The notes: generated by a model not told the origin, from the letters alone. A stretch of 64,000 bases of DNA from Kiritimatiellia bacterium (GCA_018001225.1 JAGNIJ010000023.1:1-64000), one strand, 5' to 3'; counted from the first letter of the stretch, positions 8,130 to 17,164 are shown. Numbers and translations: made by a program.

Positions 8130-9064
8130 CCGATCCGGCGGTCAGCCGCTACCTGCGCTACCTCGAGGCCGAGCGCAACGCCTCGCCGCACACGCTCTCG
8201 AACTACGAGCGCGACATCGGCCAGTTCGCCGCCTTCCTGTGGAAGACGCCGCCGAACCCGCCCCTGCCGTGGGACCGCGCGGACCGGTACGCTGCCCGCG
8301 GCTTCCTCGTCGGTTTCCAGAAACAGAACTGCGCGCCGACGACGACCGCCCGCAAGATTTCCAGCCTGCGCTCGTTCTACCGCTTCCTGATGCGCGAGGA
8401 CCTGGTGAAGGTGAACCCGTTCAGCGGCTTGATGCTCCCCAAGCGAGGCCGGAAACTCCCGGTCGTGCTGGGCCTCGGCGAGGTCAACCGCCTGCTGGCC
8501 GCGCCGCTCAAGGGCGCCGGGCGGACCCGCTCCGCGTCCTGGAACGACTACGCGCCCCTCCGCGACGCGGCCGTCCTGGAACTGCTCTACAGCACGGGGA
8601 TGCGTGTCAGCGAATTGACCGGGCTCGCCGACGAGCAGGTGGACTGGCTCGCCAGCGTCGTGCGCGTGCGCGGCAAGGGCAAGAAGGAGCGGCTCTGCCC
8701 GTACGGCCGGCCGGCGCACCGGGCGCTGCGGGCCGCCGTCGAGGCCCGCGACCGGTTCCTGGCCTCGCGCGCGGCGGCCGGGAAGCCCGCCGCGCTGTTC
8801 GTCAACCGGCGCGGCGGCCGCCTGACCTCCCGCTCGGTCGAGCGGTTGCTCAAGCAGTACGCCGCCGCGGCCGGCCTGAATCCGGGCTTGTCTCCCCACG
8901 CGCTTCGGCATAGCTTTGCCACCCACATGCTGGATGCCGGGGCGGACCTGCGCAGCGTGCAGGAACTGCTGGGCCACGCCAGCCTGTCCACGACGCAGAT
9001 TTACACGCACGTCAGCGTGGAGCGGTTAAAAAAGGTATACGAGGAAGCGCACCCGAGAGCGTAG
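8126..9064 (+). CDS. Tyrosine recombinase, XerC/XerD type
   Basis: This 312-residue protein has an N-terminal SAM-like core-binding domain (residues about 5-95) and a catalytic domain with the full tyrosine-recombinase set: Arg160 in GMRVSEL, a Lys in GKGKKER, His258 and Arg261 in HALRHSF, His284 in LGHAS and nucleophile Tyr293 in QIYTHVS. Length and motifs fit the Xer recombinases that resolve chromosome dimers at dif; whether it is the XerC or XerD orthologue cannot be decided from this window. Its ATG overlaps the topA stop (ATGA), which indicates translational coupling. No dif-like site is obvious nearby. Confidence 0.88.
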   Translation: MTDPAVSRYLRYLEAERNASPHTLSNYERDIGQFAAFLWKTPPNPPLPWDRADRYAARGFLVGFQKQNCAPTTTARKISSLRSFYRFLMREDLVKVNPFSGLMLPKRGRKLPVVLGLGEVNRLLAAPLKGAGRTRSASWNDYAPLRDAAVLELLYSTGMRVSELTGLADEQVDWLASVVRVRGKGKKERLCPYGRPAHRALRAAVEARDRFLASRAAAGKPAALFVNRRGGRLTSRSVERLLKQYAAAAGLNPGLSPHALRHSFATHMLDAGADLRSVQELLGHASLSTTQIYTHVSVERLKKVYEEAHPRA

Positions 9065-9070
9065 GAAGGA

Positions 9071-9323
9071 TCAGGGTTCGGTGTTCAGGGGTCAGGAAAA
9101 GCAAGGTGTGAAATGGCAATCCGATCTGCGGAAGTTTGTTAACCCGACCTGGGACACCATCCGTGAAAAGCGCATGTAACATATTTGATTTCAACGTCCA
9201 ACGCCCAACGTCCAACGTCCAACTTCCAAGGTTTAGAACATCTTTAATTGGACGTTGGAAGTTGGATGTTGGTTGTTGGACGTCGAGTCCGTTATTCGCC
9301 CTGAACCCTGAACCCTGAACCCT
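9071..9323 (+). repeat. Nested inverted repeats built from heptamers (xer-waaA spacer)
   Basis: This 271-base spacer holds two nested arm pairs. The inner left arm (9192-9229) consists of five CAACGTC-like heptamers. The inner right arm (9248-9285) is their inverted counterpart, TTGGACG-like, matching 32 of 38 positions, with an 18-base loop. Outside them, 9071-9096 (CAGGGTTC-like) faces 9299-9323, three and a half copies of CCCTGAA. The transcript could fold into a long hairpin. No coding region was found here. Confidence 0.75.
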
Positions 9324-9335
9324 ATTTCGCCCCTC

Positions 9336-10643
9336 ATGCTCTGGTTCCTGTACAACATTCTCTTCACCGTCGGCTTCCTGCTCCTGCTGCCGCATTTCCT
9401 GCTGCGCATGCGGCGGCGGGGCGGATACACGCGCCATTTCTGGCAGCGCATCGGGCGGTATGAACCCGACGTCGCGGCGCGCCTGGCGGAGGGAGGGCGC
9501 ATCTGGATCCAGGCCGTGAGCGTGGGCGAGATGAATCTCGCGCTGGGATTCCTGGAGCAGATCCGGCGGCGGCGGCCCGGGACGAAGTTCGTGGTGTCGA
9601 CGACGACTTCCACGGCCCACGAGATCGCCGAGAAGAAACTGCCCGCCGACGACGTCCTCATCTATTTCCCGGCCGACTTCCCGTTCATCACGCGCCGGGC
9701 CCTGGAGGCGATCCGGCCCGCGGCGCTGATCCTGGTCGAAAACGAGCTGTGGCCCAACCTGGTCCGGCTCGCGCGGGCGCGGGGCGTCCCGGTGGTCCTG
9801 ATCAACGGCCGGATCTCGGAGCATTCCTACCGCGGCTACCGGAAGCTGCGGGTCTTCACCCGGCGGCTCCTGCCGATGGTGGACCGGTTCTGCGTGCAAA
9901 GTCCCGGCGACGGGCAGCGCCTGCGGGACCTGGGCGCGCCGGAGGACCGGATCACCGTGGTCGGCAGCGGGAAGTACGATATCGCGGAACCCGATCCGTC
10001 GGTCGCGGAACAGGCCCGCGCCGTGCTGCGGGCGGCCGGGATCACGGAGAAGCATGCCGTGCTGCTGGGCGGTTCGACCTGGCCGGGGGAGGAGGCGATT
10101 CTCCTGGACCTTTACAAGGAGCTGAAGAGCGAGCGGGAGGATTTGGCCCTGGTGCTCGTGCCGCGGCACGTCGAGCGCCGCGCGGCGGTGCTCGCCGAGA
10201 TCGAGGCGCGGGGGCTGACCGTGCGGCGGCGCTCCGAGATCGGGCCGGGCGCGGCGCCGGCCGAGCGGCCGGACGTCCTGCTGGTCGACACCACCGGCGA
10301 GCTGATGGGTTTCTACTCCTGCGCGACGATCATCTTCGTGGGCAAGAGCCTGTCCGAGCAGCAGGGCGGGCAGAACATCATCGAGCCCGCGTGGTGGGGC
10401 AAGCCCGTCCTCGTGGGTCCGAACATGAAGAACTTTGCCGCGGTCATGGAGGAGTTCCTCGAGGCGAACGCCATCCTCCAGGTGCCCGACGCCCACGGCC
10501 TGAAGATGGCCGTCCTGGGGCTGCTGGACGACCCGGTCCGCCGGGTCGAGCTCGGCGCGCGTGCGGCGCGGCTGGTCCGCGAGAAGGCCGGCGCCGGCGA
10601 GCGCACCCTGGACCGGATCGGCCCGGTGCTCTTCCCCGCGTGA
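9336..10643 (+). CDS. waaA: 3-deoxy-D-manno-octulosonic acid (Kdo) transferase
   Basis: WaaA adds Kdo from CMP-Kdo to the lipid A precursor at the cytoplasmic face of the inner membrane. The 435-residue protein has an N-terminal membrane anchor (LYNILFTVGFLLLLPHFLL). The GT30 landmarks follow: IWIQAVSVGEMN, with the conserved catalytic-type Glu; STTTSTAHEIA; YFPADFPF; and LILVENELWPNL. The C-terminal GT-B half carries VGSGKYD, a GGSTW(P)GEE segment and a GQNIIEPAWWGKPV donor-site motif. The gene implies that this organism makes Kdo-containing lipopolysaccharide. Its stop codon directly abuts the stop of the convergent lgt gene, with no base between. Confidence 0.93.
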   Translation: MLWFLYNILFTVGFLLLLPHFLLRMRRRGGYTRHFWQRIGRYEPDVAARLAEGGRIWIQAVSVGEMNLALGFLEQIRRRRPGTKFVVSTTTSTAHEIAEKKLPADDVLIYFPADFPFITRRALEAIRPAALILVENELWPNLVRLARARGVPVVLINGRISEHSYRGYRKLRVFTRRLLPMVDRFCVQSPGDGQRLRDLGAPEDRITVVGSGKYDIAEPDPSVAEQARAVLRAAGITEKHAVLLGGSTWPGEEAILLDLYKELKSEREDLALVLVPRHVERRAAVLAEIEARGLTVRRRSEIGPGAAPAERPDVLLVDTTGELMGFYSCATIIFVGKSLSEQQGGQNIIEPAWWGKPVLVGPNMKNFAAVMEEFLEANAILQVPDAHGLKMAVLGLLDDPVRRVELGARAARLVREKAGAGERTLDRIGPVLFPA

Positions 10644-11633
10644 TCAGTTCGGCGGCGCCGTGTCCAGGACGGGATAAAGGGCCGAGTGTTCCATCCCGGC
10701 GTGCCGTTTCCCGTAGCGTGCCGGGATGTCCTGCGTCCAGTCGCTCGGGATGATCGGGACGATGACGATCAGCAGGGCGAGCAACACCGGGCGCACGATC
10801 AGCCGTTCCGGCGGCGCGACCTTGCCGGGCGCATCGAGCTGCGCCCGCGCGGACGGTTCACCGGAATCCGGCTCGCGGCGCCAGCGGAGGATCAGCAGGG
10901 CCAGCCCCAGCAGGGTCATGAAGAGGTTCAGGCTCTGGCCGGTGGCGAGGCCGAGCAGGGTGGTCGGGTATTCGCGCGTGAAGTCGATCAGCACCCGGAG
11001 TCCCGCGTAGAGGAACAGGAAGAGCCCGGTCACCGCGCCGCGCCGCAGGCCGGCCTGCGAGGCCCGCAGCAGGACGGGGATCAGCAGCAGGTTCTTCAGC
11101 CCGTCGTAGAGCACCACGGGATGCCGGAATCCCTCGGCGTCGGGGAACTTCACCGCCCACCAGGCGTCGGTCACGCTGCCGACGATTTGCCCGTCGATGA
11201 AGTTGCCGATCCGGCCCATGGCGAGGATGAACGCCGCCGGGATCGCCAGCACGTCCGTGACGCGCAGGAAGGACAGCCGTTGCCGGCGGCAGAACAGCCA
11301 TACGCCCGCCAGCCCGCCGAACAGCAGGCCGTGCGTGGCCATGCCGCCCAGCCACACCGCCGGGATCAAACGCCCATGCGCCCGGTAAAAGGGCCACTCG
11401 TAGAACAGCACCTCAACGGTCCGCCCGCCCAGCAGCACGCCGACCGCGAGGAATAGGCTCAACGTGTACACCGAGCCCAGCGAAAGACCGAGGTGGCGGC
11501 GCCGGCGGCGCAGGTACAAGTGCGCGTTCAGGAATCCCAGCGAAAAGCTCAAGCCGTACCACCAGAGATACAACCCGCCCACCGATCCCAGGACGGGATC
11601 AATCCGGTGAACGTAGGGTCCGATCCAGTTCAT
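10644..11633 (-). CDS. lgt: Prolipoprotein diacylglyceryl transferase
   Basis: Lgt transfers diacylglycerol from phosphatidylglycerol to the lipobox cysteine of prolipoproteins in the inner membrane. The 329-residue protein has about seven membrane segments, the periplasmic HGLLFGG region and the Lgt signature GRIGNFIDGQIVG followed by HPVVLYDGL. A late hydrophobic segment (LLALLIVIVPI) and a ~25-residue tail extend beyond the usual end. I placed the start at 11633 because MNWIGPYVHRIDPVL follows a GAGG, while the longer frame adds 19 residues without family resemblance. At least two lipoprotein genes in this window would be substrates. Confidence 0.92.
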   Translation of the reverse strand: MNWIGPYVHRIDPVLGSVGGLYLWWYGLSFSLGFLNAHLYLRRRRRHLGLSLGSVYTLSLFLAVGVLLGGRTVEVLFYEWPFYRAHGRLIPAVWLGGMATHGLLFGGLAGVWLFCRRQRLSFLRVTDVLAIPAAFILAMGRIGNFIDGQIVGSVTDAWWAVKFPDAEGFRHPVVLYDGLKNLLLIPVLLRASQAGLRRGAVTGLFLFLYAGLRVLIDFTREYPTTLLGLATGQSLNLFMTLLGLALLILRWRREPDSGEPSARAQLDAPGKVAPPERLIVRPVLLALLIVIVPIIPSDWTQDIPARYGKRHAGMEHSALYPVLDTAPPN

Positions 11634-11718
11634 TCGAGCCTCGTTTTGAGGGTCGCAAGGATACCGGCCGGCCTGTATGCTTGAAAGCACGATTCCTCAA
11701 CTCCGGGAGGGAGTGATC

Positions 11719-13227
11719 ATGCGCACAAGGCTACGCGATGGCATCGCTACAGCGGTCTCCGGCCCGATCACGCGCCGCCGGTTCATCGAAAAACTGGGCG
11801 CCGGCACGCTGGCGACGCTGGCGCTCTGGCGCGAACTCCGCGCCGACTCCGCCCTGCCCGCGGCCCCGCCGCCGGGACCCGGCACGCCGGCCGACGAACT
11901 GCTGGCCGCGGAGGAGCCGTATTTCGCCGATTTCGCGAAGCTGTTCACCCTCGCCGACGAGCACAAGTACCTCGTCGCCAGCCAGAAGGGGTCGATGCCC
12001 ATCCCGATCCTCCGGCATTTCAAGGAGGGGCTGGACCAGGTCGCGCGGGACCCGTTCCCCGTGTACCTGGAGCCCTCGGCCGTCACGCGGGAGAAGATCG
12101 CCCGGGGCTACGGCGCGCGCGTGGACGAGATCGCCATCTCGCGCAACACGACCGATGCGATCAGCCAGATTCTCCACGGCCTGGACTGGCGGCCCGGCGA
12201 CGAACTGCTCTGCTCCACGCTCGAGTATCCCAACTGCGTCGCGACGGTCCGGCGCGTCGCCGGGCGCTTCGGGCTGACGATCCGCCAGTTCGGCGTGCCG
12301 TCGCGGCCGGACTTCTCCGCGGAGGAGATCGTGGAATCCGCGCGCCGCCGGATCGCGCCGGGAAAGACGAAGGCGATGTTCTTCTCGTGCCCGGCGCATC
12401 CCAGCGGCGTGGCCCTGCCCGTCCGCCGGCTGGCCCGGCTCGCGCAGGAATTCGGGATCACGACAGTCGTGGACGGCGCGCACTACGGCGGCCAGTTCGT
12501 CCCGCGCCTCGACGAGACCGGCATCGACTTCTGGGGCCTCTCCGGCCACAAGTGGCAGTGCGGCCCCGGCGGCACCGGGATCCTGTACGCCCGCAACGCG
12601 GCCTGGCCCGCGAACCCGAACCCGCTCCCGCGCTTCCACATCGTCCGGTCGGGCGACCTCGACGCGCCGACCGACGGCTCGCGTCCGGAAGGATTCGACC
12701 TGGGCGCCGCGTTGAGCCTGTACGGCTTCCCCGAATCCGCCGACTGGCGGGCCCTCGGCGAGGTCTGCGAGTTCTGGGACCAGGTCGGCCGCGAGCGGAT
12801 CCAGAACTACATCCTCGCGCTGGCCGACTACACGCGCGCCGCGCTGATCGCCGCGTTCGGCGAGCAGGCGATCCTCCAGCCGTGCAAGGATACTGAACTC
12901 CGCTCGGGCATCGTCGCGTTCAACCCGTTCCCGGAGCCCGGGCCGCGCCGCGATCCGAAGGCGGCCCGCGCGTTCCAGTCGGGCATGGAAGCCGCGGGCT
13001 ACCACGTCGGTTGCGGAGGCACCGGGCTGAAGGGGCTGACCCGCGCGCCCGATCCCGACGCGGGCGCGTTTTTCGACCTGTGCATCCCGAACCGCGACCC
13101 GGAGACCAACCGCCCGGCGCCGGACGACATCCCGTTCCGCACCGGGACGCCCGCCTGGTGCAACCGGGCCGACATGGACGCCTTCGTCGACGCCTGCGCG
13201 GAGGTCATGAAGAAGGTCGTCGGCTGA
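11719..13227 (+). CDS. Tat-exported class-V aminotransferase-like protein
   Basis: This is a PLP-dependent fold-type I enzyme of 502 residues, closest in pattern to isopenicillin-N-epimerase and cysteine-desulfurase-like proteins. A twin-arginine signal, TRRRFIEKLGAGTLATLAL, sits at about residues 18-36, so folded, cofactor-loaded enzyme is probably exported. The catalytic part shows ISRNTTDAI, DELLCSTLEYPN, a strand VVDGAHYGGQ with the PLP-ring Asp, and SGHKWQCGPGGTG, whose Lys should form the Schiff base. The start at 11719 follows GGGAGGGAG; the longer frame adds 14 unlikely residues. The substrate is not known. A long palindrome lies downstream of its stop. Confidence 0.8.
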   Translation: MRTRLRDGIATAVSGPITRRRFIEKLGAGTLATLALWRELRADSALPAAPPPGPGTPADELLAAEEPYFADFAKLFTLADEHKYLVASQKGSMPIPILRHFKEGLDQVARDPFPVYLEPSAVTREKIARGYGARVDEIAISRNTTDAISQILHGLDWRPGDELLCSTLEYPNCVATVRRVAGRFGLTIRQFGVPSRPDFSAEEIVESARRRIAPGKTKAMFFSCPAHPSGVALPVRRLARLAQEFGITTVVDGAHYGGQFVPRLDETGIDFWGLSGHKWQCGPGGTGILYARNAAWPANPNPLPRFHIVRSGDLDAPTDGSRPEGFDLGAALSLYGFPESADWRALGEVCEFWDQVGRERIQNYILALADYTRAALIAAFGEQAILQPCKDTELRSGIVAFNPFPEPGPRRDPKAARAFQSGMEAAGYHVGCGGTGLKGLTRAPDPDAGAFFDLCIPNRDPETNRPAPDDIPFRTGTPAWCNRADMDAFVDACAEVMKKVVG

Positions 13228-13294
13228 ACGCCCCTGAATCCGCGCGTAAGCACGTTTGACTCTGATGATGGCACGCCGCTTCTGCTTGCTGACA

Positions 13295-13382
13295 CGGCTC
13301 GCGGGACGCTCGCCCTTCCAGTCGGGAAAATTATCTGCATCGTAAAGACAGCGTTATGGAGGGCGAGCGTCCACGCGAGCCG
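13295..13382 (+). repeat. Long imperfect palindrome (REP-like)
   Basis: The left arm 13295-13319 (CGGCTCGCGGGACGCTCGCC and onward) is the near-perfect inverse of the right arm 13358-13382 (GGAGGGCGAGCGTCCACGCG and onward), with a 38-base loop. The right arm is close in length and pattern to the 26-base repeat at 49332 and 58287. The spacer 13228-13496 otherwise holds nothing I can call a gene. The palindrome may end transcription of the aminotransferase gene, or be a dispersed mobile palindrome. Confidence 0.65.
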
Positions 13383-13496
13383 CAACGACGGCGGCGTACG
13401 CAGGAAAGGCCCGAGCGACCGCCGTCCTTACGCGCGGATATGGGACGCCCGGCGCCGGTTGACAAGCCCCGGGCTTTGCGCCACGCTCTCCGGCGA

Positions 13497-14063
13497 GTGA
13501 AAACGCGGGCTCGCATAACGACGGGACAGGGCGACGAAGGGCGCACGCGCCTCTTCTCCGGCGAGGAAGTGCCCAAGGACGCGCCGGCCCTGGAGGCGCT
13601 CGGCGACCTGGACGAACTCGTCTGCCTGCTGGGCGTGGCGCGGTGCCATGCCCGCCGCCAGGCCACGCGCGACGCCCTGCTCGCGCTCCAGCGCCGGCTG
13701 TTCGATGTGGGCGCGGAACTGGCGACGGCGCCCGACAAGGCGGAGGCGTTGCCCGCGCGCGTCAACCCGGAATCCGTCGCCCAACTGGAGGAGCAGAGCC
13801 TCGTCCTGGAGGGGCTGCGCCGGATGCCGGAGGATTTTGTTGTCCCCGGTTCGACGCCGGCCGCGGCGCACCTGGACCTGGCCCGCGCGGTGGCGCGCCG
13901 CTGCGAGCGCCGCGTGGTTGCCCTGTGCCGCGGCGGCGGGTGCCGTAATCCCCACCTGCCGGTCTGGATGAACCGGCTTTCCGACTACCTCTGGCTGCTG
14001 GCCCGCAGCGAGGAAACGTCGTCCATCCCCCGGCGCGCGCCGGAGGAGGAGAGCGCCGAATGA
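13497..14063 (+). CDS. Cob(I)alamin adenosyltransferase, PduO type
   Basis: PduO-type enzymes transfer adenosyl from ATP to cob(I)alamin to form adenosylcobalamin. The 188 residues contain the N-terminal ATP-binding pattern (TGQGDEGRTRLFSGEEVPKD), ALGDLDELVCLLG, and the C-terminal AAHLDLARAVARRCERRVVAL and LNRLSDYLW-like helix (MNRLSDYLWLLAR), as in the family. I chose GTG 13497, which begins just before the ATP loop. The ATG at 13356 lies inside a palindrome and would add 47 Arg-rich residues. The first motif has TGQGDEG where TKTGDDG is usual. murB overlaps the stop by four bases (ATGA). Confidence 0.85.
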   Translation: MKTRARITTGQGDEGRTRLFSGEEVPKDAPALEALGDLDELVCLLGVARCHARRQATRDALLALQRRLFDVGAELATAPDKAEALPARVNPESVAQLEEQSLVLEGLRRMPEDFVVPGSTPAAAHLDLARAVARRCERRVVALCRGGGCRNPHLPVWMNRLSDYLWLLARSEETSSIPRRAPEEESAE

Positions 14064-14992
14064 ACCGGCCGGTCCTCGAGCAGGCCGGCATTGACATCGC
14101 CGAGGCCCCCGCGCTGCGGGAGTACACCACCTTCCGGCTGGGCGGCCCGTGCCGCGCCGTCCTGACCTGCCGGACGCCGGAGCAGGCCGCGCTGGCCGCG
14201 CGCGAATTGCGCCGCGCCGGCGAACCGCACCTCTTCATCGGGTCGGGTTCGAACCTGCTCGCCGCGGACGCCGGCCTGGACGCCTGCGTGGTGCGCTATG
14301 CCAGTCCCATCGCCCAGATCGAGCGGGACGGCGCCCTGCTTCGCGTTTCGGGCTCGACCGAGGTGGATGCGTTAGCCGCATACGGTGTCCAGCAGGAACT
14401 GGCCGGCCTCGAATTCCTCTCCGGCATCCCCGGCACCGTGGGCGGCGCGATCGCCGGCAACGCCGGCGCGTTCGGGCGCTCCGTGGCGGAAGGCCTGGCG
14501 CGGGTAACGCTGATGGATGGCGCGGGCCGCGCGAGCGAGGTCCAGGCCGCCGACCTGGAGTTCGCCTACCGCCGGTCGCGCCTCCAGGAAAGCGGCGAGC
14601 TCGTCTTGAGCGCGGTGTTTCAACTGGGGTTCCGGCCCCGCGCGGAACTGGCGGCCGAGCGCGAGAGGATCCTGGCCCTGCGCCGCGAGCGGCATCCGGA
14701 CTGGCGGGTCACGCCGACGGCCGGCAGCTTCTTCCGGAACGTCGAGCCCAGTTCCGCCGCCGGGCCGCGGCAGGCCGCGGGCTGGTATTTGGAGCAGGCG
14801 GGCGCCAAGGAACTGCGCGTCGGCGGGGCGCGGGTGTTCGAGAAGCACGCGAACATCATCGTCGCCGACCCCGGCTGCACGGCCGCCGACGTGGCCGCGC
14901 TCGCGCGGCAGATGGCGGACGCCGTCCGGCAGGTGTTCCGCATCGACCTGCAACCCGAAGTGCGGTTCCTCGGCCCGGTCGGCGGCGCGTGA
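14060..14992 (+). CDS. murB: UDP-N-acetylenolpyruvoylglucosamine reductase
   Basis: MurB reduces the enolpyruvyl group to make UDP-N-acetylmuramic acid for peptidoglycan, using FAD and NADPH. The 310-residue protein shows YTTFRLGGP at the start of the FAD-binding domain, IGSGSNLLAAD, GIPGTVGGAIAGNAGA, FAYRRSRLQE, and the catalytic serine in TAGSFFRNVEP. QAAGWYLEQAG follows, and the catalytic Glu is in LQPEVRFLG at the C-terminus. The presence of the YRxS-type loop suggests the type I (E. coli-like) or related class, although the protein is short. It is translationally coupled to the adenosyltransferase gene. Confidence 0.93.
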   Translation: MNRPVLEQAGIDIAEAPALREYTTFRLGGPCRAVLTCRTPEQAALAARELRRAGEPHLFIGSGSNLLAADAGLDACVVRYASPIAQIERDGALLRVSGSTEVDALAAYGVQQELAGLEFLSGIPGTVGGAIAGNAGAFGRSVAEGLARVTLMDGAGRASEVQAADLEFAYRRSRLQESGELVLSAVFQLGFRPRAELAAERERILALRRERHPDWRVTPTAGSFFRNVEPSSAAGPRQAAGWYLEQAGAKELRVGGARVFEKHANIIVADPGCTAADVAALARQMADAVRQVFRIDLQPEVRFLGPVGGA

Positions 14993-14995
14993 CGC

Positions 14996-17161
14996 ATGCA
15001 GGCCTTCCTGAAAAAAAACGGGGCGCTTCTCGCCGCGCTGTTCGCCGCGGCGTTCCTGTTCGTCCTGCACCTGCGTATCCTGACCTACGTCACGGCCCAG
15101 GATCCGTTCATCTACATCCGTCTGGCGCGCCGGCTGGCGGAGGCGTCGTTCCGCCCGGCGGCCGTGCTGGAGGTCTTCCGGTGGATGATGCCCGGCTACC
15201 CGCTGTGGCTGGCGGCGGCGATCGGGATCGGCGGCCCGTTCGCGCCGTACTGGGTCAACCTGCCGTTCACGATCGGGCTCTTCATCCTGCTTGTCCTGAT
15301 CGCGCGCCGCCTTTACGGCGATGGGCTTTCGCTGGTCGCGATGACCCTGTTCGGCCTGTGGCTGATCCTGGCCGGCCACGCCTTGAACCCGCATTTCCTT
15401 TTGTACCCGTTCCGCGAGTCGCCGATGCTCTTCTTCTGCCTGCTCGGCAGCCTGCTGGCGCTGGCGTCGAGGGAAAAGGGCGGGTCGGCCCGTTTATTTT
15501 TTTCCGGGCTTTCGTTCCTGCTGGCCGGCGCGATGCGCGAGCCCGCGCTGTTCTGTGTGCCGTTTGCCGCGTGGGCGATCGCCCGGGCCGCCGGCCGCGG
15601 GCGGCGCGCGCGGGCGCTCGGCTGGTTTCTCCTTCCGTTCCTGCCCGCCGCGCTGTTGTGGCTCGGGATGAGCCTGGCCCGGGGCGGGTGGGGGACGGCG
15701 CAGATGTCGTTCTGGGTGTACGGCTGGCCCGAGGGCGGGGCCTGGGTGAAGCTCCGCCACGCCGGCCGCGCGTTCGCCGTGATGCTGGCGGCGTGGGTCC
15801 GGTCGGCGGGCTGGTGGGGCGCGGCCCTGACGGCGATCGGCGCGGCCGACGCGGCCTGGCGCCGGCGGGAAGCCTTGCTCCTCTTTCTCGCGCCCGGCCT
15901 GCTGCTTCTGCTCTTCTATGGCTGCCACGGCGAGCATCCCCGCTACGTCCTCGAGGCGCTCGTGCTCATGGCCCCGCTGGCGATGGGGGGCGTGGCCCTG
16001 TGCGCGCGCGGGCTGGAACGTCCTTCCGGCCGGCTGTTCCGGGGGCGCGGTGAGCTTGCCATCAGCGGCCTGCTCGCCGTCGTGTTCCTGGTTCCCTGCG
16101 CCGCGCTCCTGCGCCGGGCCGCGCCCTGGGGAATCCGGGTCTCCCGCGCGGACATCCGGCGTTTCCGGGAGCAGGTCCGGCCGTACGAGGGAACGAACAA
16201 CCTGGTCTTCCTGGACACCCGCTGCCGGTACCTGGCGGATGCCTTCGCCTCCTACACGCGGGTCCGCACGGCCGATCCGCTGAGCGCCGAGCGCGTCCGC
16301 GGCGACAGCGTCCGGATGTTCTACGCCGATCCCGCCGGCCGCGACGCCTACGTGGCCACCGGCCGCGACTACCAGGGCGTGCCGCCCGAGACCATGCTGC
16401 GGCATTATTTCGACGTGGAGCCCGCCGGCGAGGCGGGCCGGGTTCAGCTCGGCCCGCAGGTTTACAGAATGAAAGAGGTTCGCCCGTGGACCGCGACGCG
16501 CGCCCTCTTTCCGCTGCCCGCGAATTCGTCCGTGCCCCTGCTCGCGTGGCTGGACTTCCAGGCCGCGACGCAGGCCGTGAAAACCGTCGCGCTGCTCGAT
16601 GAACGCCAGGGCGTGCTCCGGAGCTGGTCTCTGGGCCCGGCGGTTCAACTGCAACCCATCTACCTGGACCCCGGCGAAGCCGCCGCCTTTGTGTCCATCA
16701 CGTCCGGGCGACCGTTCCCCGCCGGTGTGCTGCGCGGTCTTGACGAGGCCGGCCGTCCGCGGGCGCATGACCTGACCCGGCCTCGCCCGTTGTCGCTGAC
16801 GTCGTGGTTCCGGCCCCCGTTCGTGACGGCCGGCCCGCGGCACAAGTACGGGGTGGCGTTCCCGGGCGCGGGGGTCCTGGAGATTCCGCCCGTGGCGGGC
16901 GGGGAGGAGCGAGGGCTGACGATCCAACTCGTGTATCAGCCGGACCGCCGCGCGCGGGAGGCGCTCCGCCTTATTTATAAGGAAGGGGACCGCGAGCTCG
17001 GGCGCGGGCTGGCGGATCTCGGCCGCCGGGAGATCCGGCACCGGTTCCGCCTGCCGCCCCGTCCCGAAGCCGGCCCGCGGCGGATCGAGATTTCCGCGGA
17101 CGCGGCCTGGCCCACCGGGGTCCTCTTGCGCGTCACGGGATTCGGGATGCACTTGGAATAA
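14996..17161 (+). CDS. Large membrane protein, possible GT-C-type glycosyltransferase
   Basis: This is a 721-residue protein in two halves. Residues 1 to about 390 contain ten or more membrane helices, starting with LLAALFAAAFLFVLHLRI. An acidic first loop (TAQDPFIYIRLARRLAE) resembles the loop that carries the catalytic acid in GT-C mannosyl/arabinosyl transferases. Residues about 400-721 form a soluble, beta-rich part with no motif I recognise. The GT-C assignment rests on topology and the first loop only. The gene starts three bases after the murB stop and may belong to the same operon. A weak hairpin followed by six T lies after its stop (17172-17207). Confidence 0.55.
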   Translation: MQAFLKKNGALLAALFAAAFLFVLHLRILTYVTAQDPFIYIRLARRLAEASFRPAAVLEVFRWMMPGYPLWLAAAIGIGGPFAPYWVNLPFTIGLFILLVLIARRLYGDGLSLVAMTLFGLWLILAGHALNPHFLLYPFRESPMLFFCLLGSLLALASREKGGSARLFFSGLSFLLAGAMREPALFCVPFAAWAIARAAGRGRRARALGWFLLPFLPAALLWLGMSLARGGWGTAQMSFWVYGWPEGGAWVKLRHAGRAFAVMLAAWVRSAGWWGAALTAIGAADAAWRRREALLLFLAPGLLLLLFYGCHGEHPRYVLEALVLMAPLAMGGVALCARGLERPSGRLFRGRGELAISGLLAVVFLVPCAALLRRAAPWGIRVSRADIRRFREQVRPYEGTNNLVFLDTRCRYLADAFASYTRVRTADPLSAERVRGDSVRMFYADPAGRDAYVATGRDYQGVPPETMLRHYFDVEPAGEAGRVQLGPQVYRMKEVRPWTATRALFPLPANSSVPLLAWLDFQAATQAVKTVALLDERQGVLRSWSLGPAVQLQPIYLDPGEAAAFVSITSGRPFPAGVLRGLDEAGRPRAHDLTRPRPLSLTSWFRPPFVTAGPRHKYGVAFPGAGVLEIPPVAGGEERGLTIQLVYQPDRRAREALRLIYKEGDRELGRGLADLGRREIRHRFRLPPRPEAGPRRIEISADAAWPTGVLLRVTGFGMHLE

Positions 17162-17164
17162 CGC

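Noticed and set aside
9192-9285. Possible CRISPR array
   Set aside because: The units are 7 bases long without spacers and occur in opposite orientations; no cas genes are near.
13356-13496. ATG start that adds 47 residues to the cobalamin adenosyltransferase
   Set aside because: The added part lies in the palindrome 13295-13382 and is Arg/Pro-rich without family resemblance; the ATP-binding N-terminus begins just after GTG 13497.
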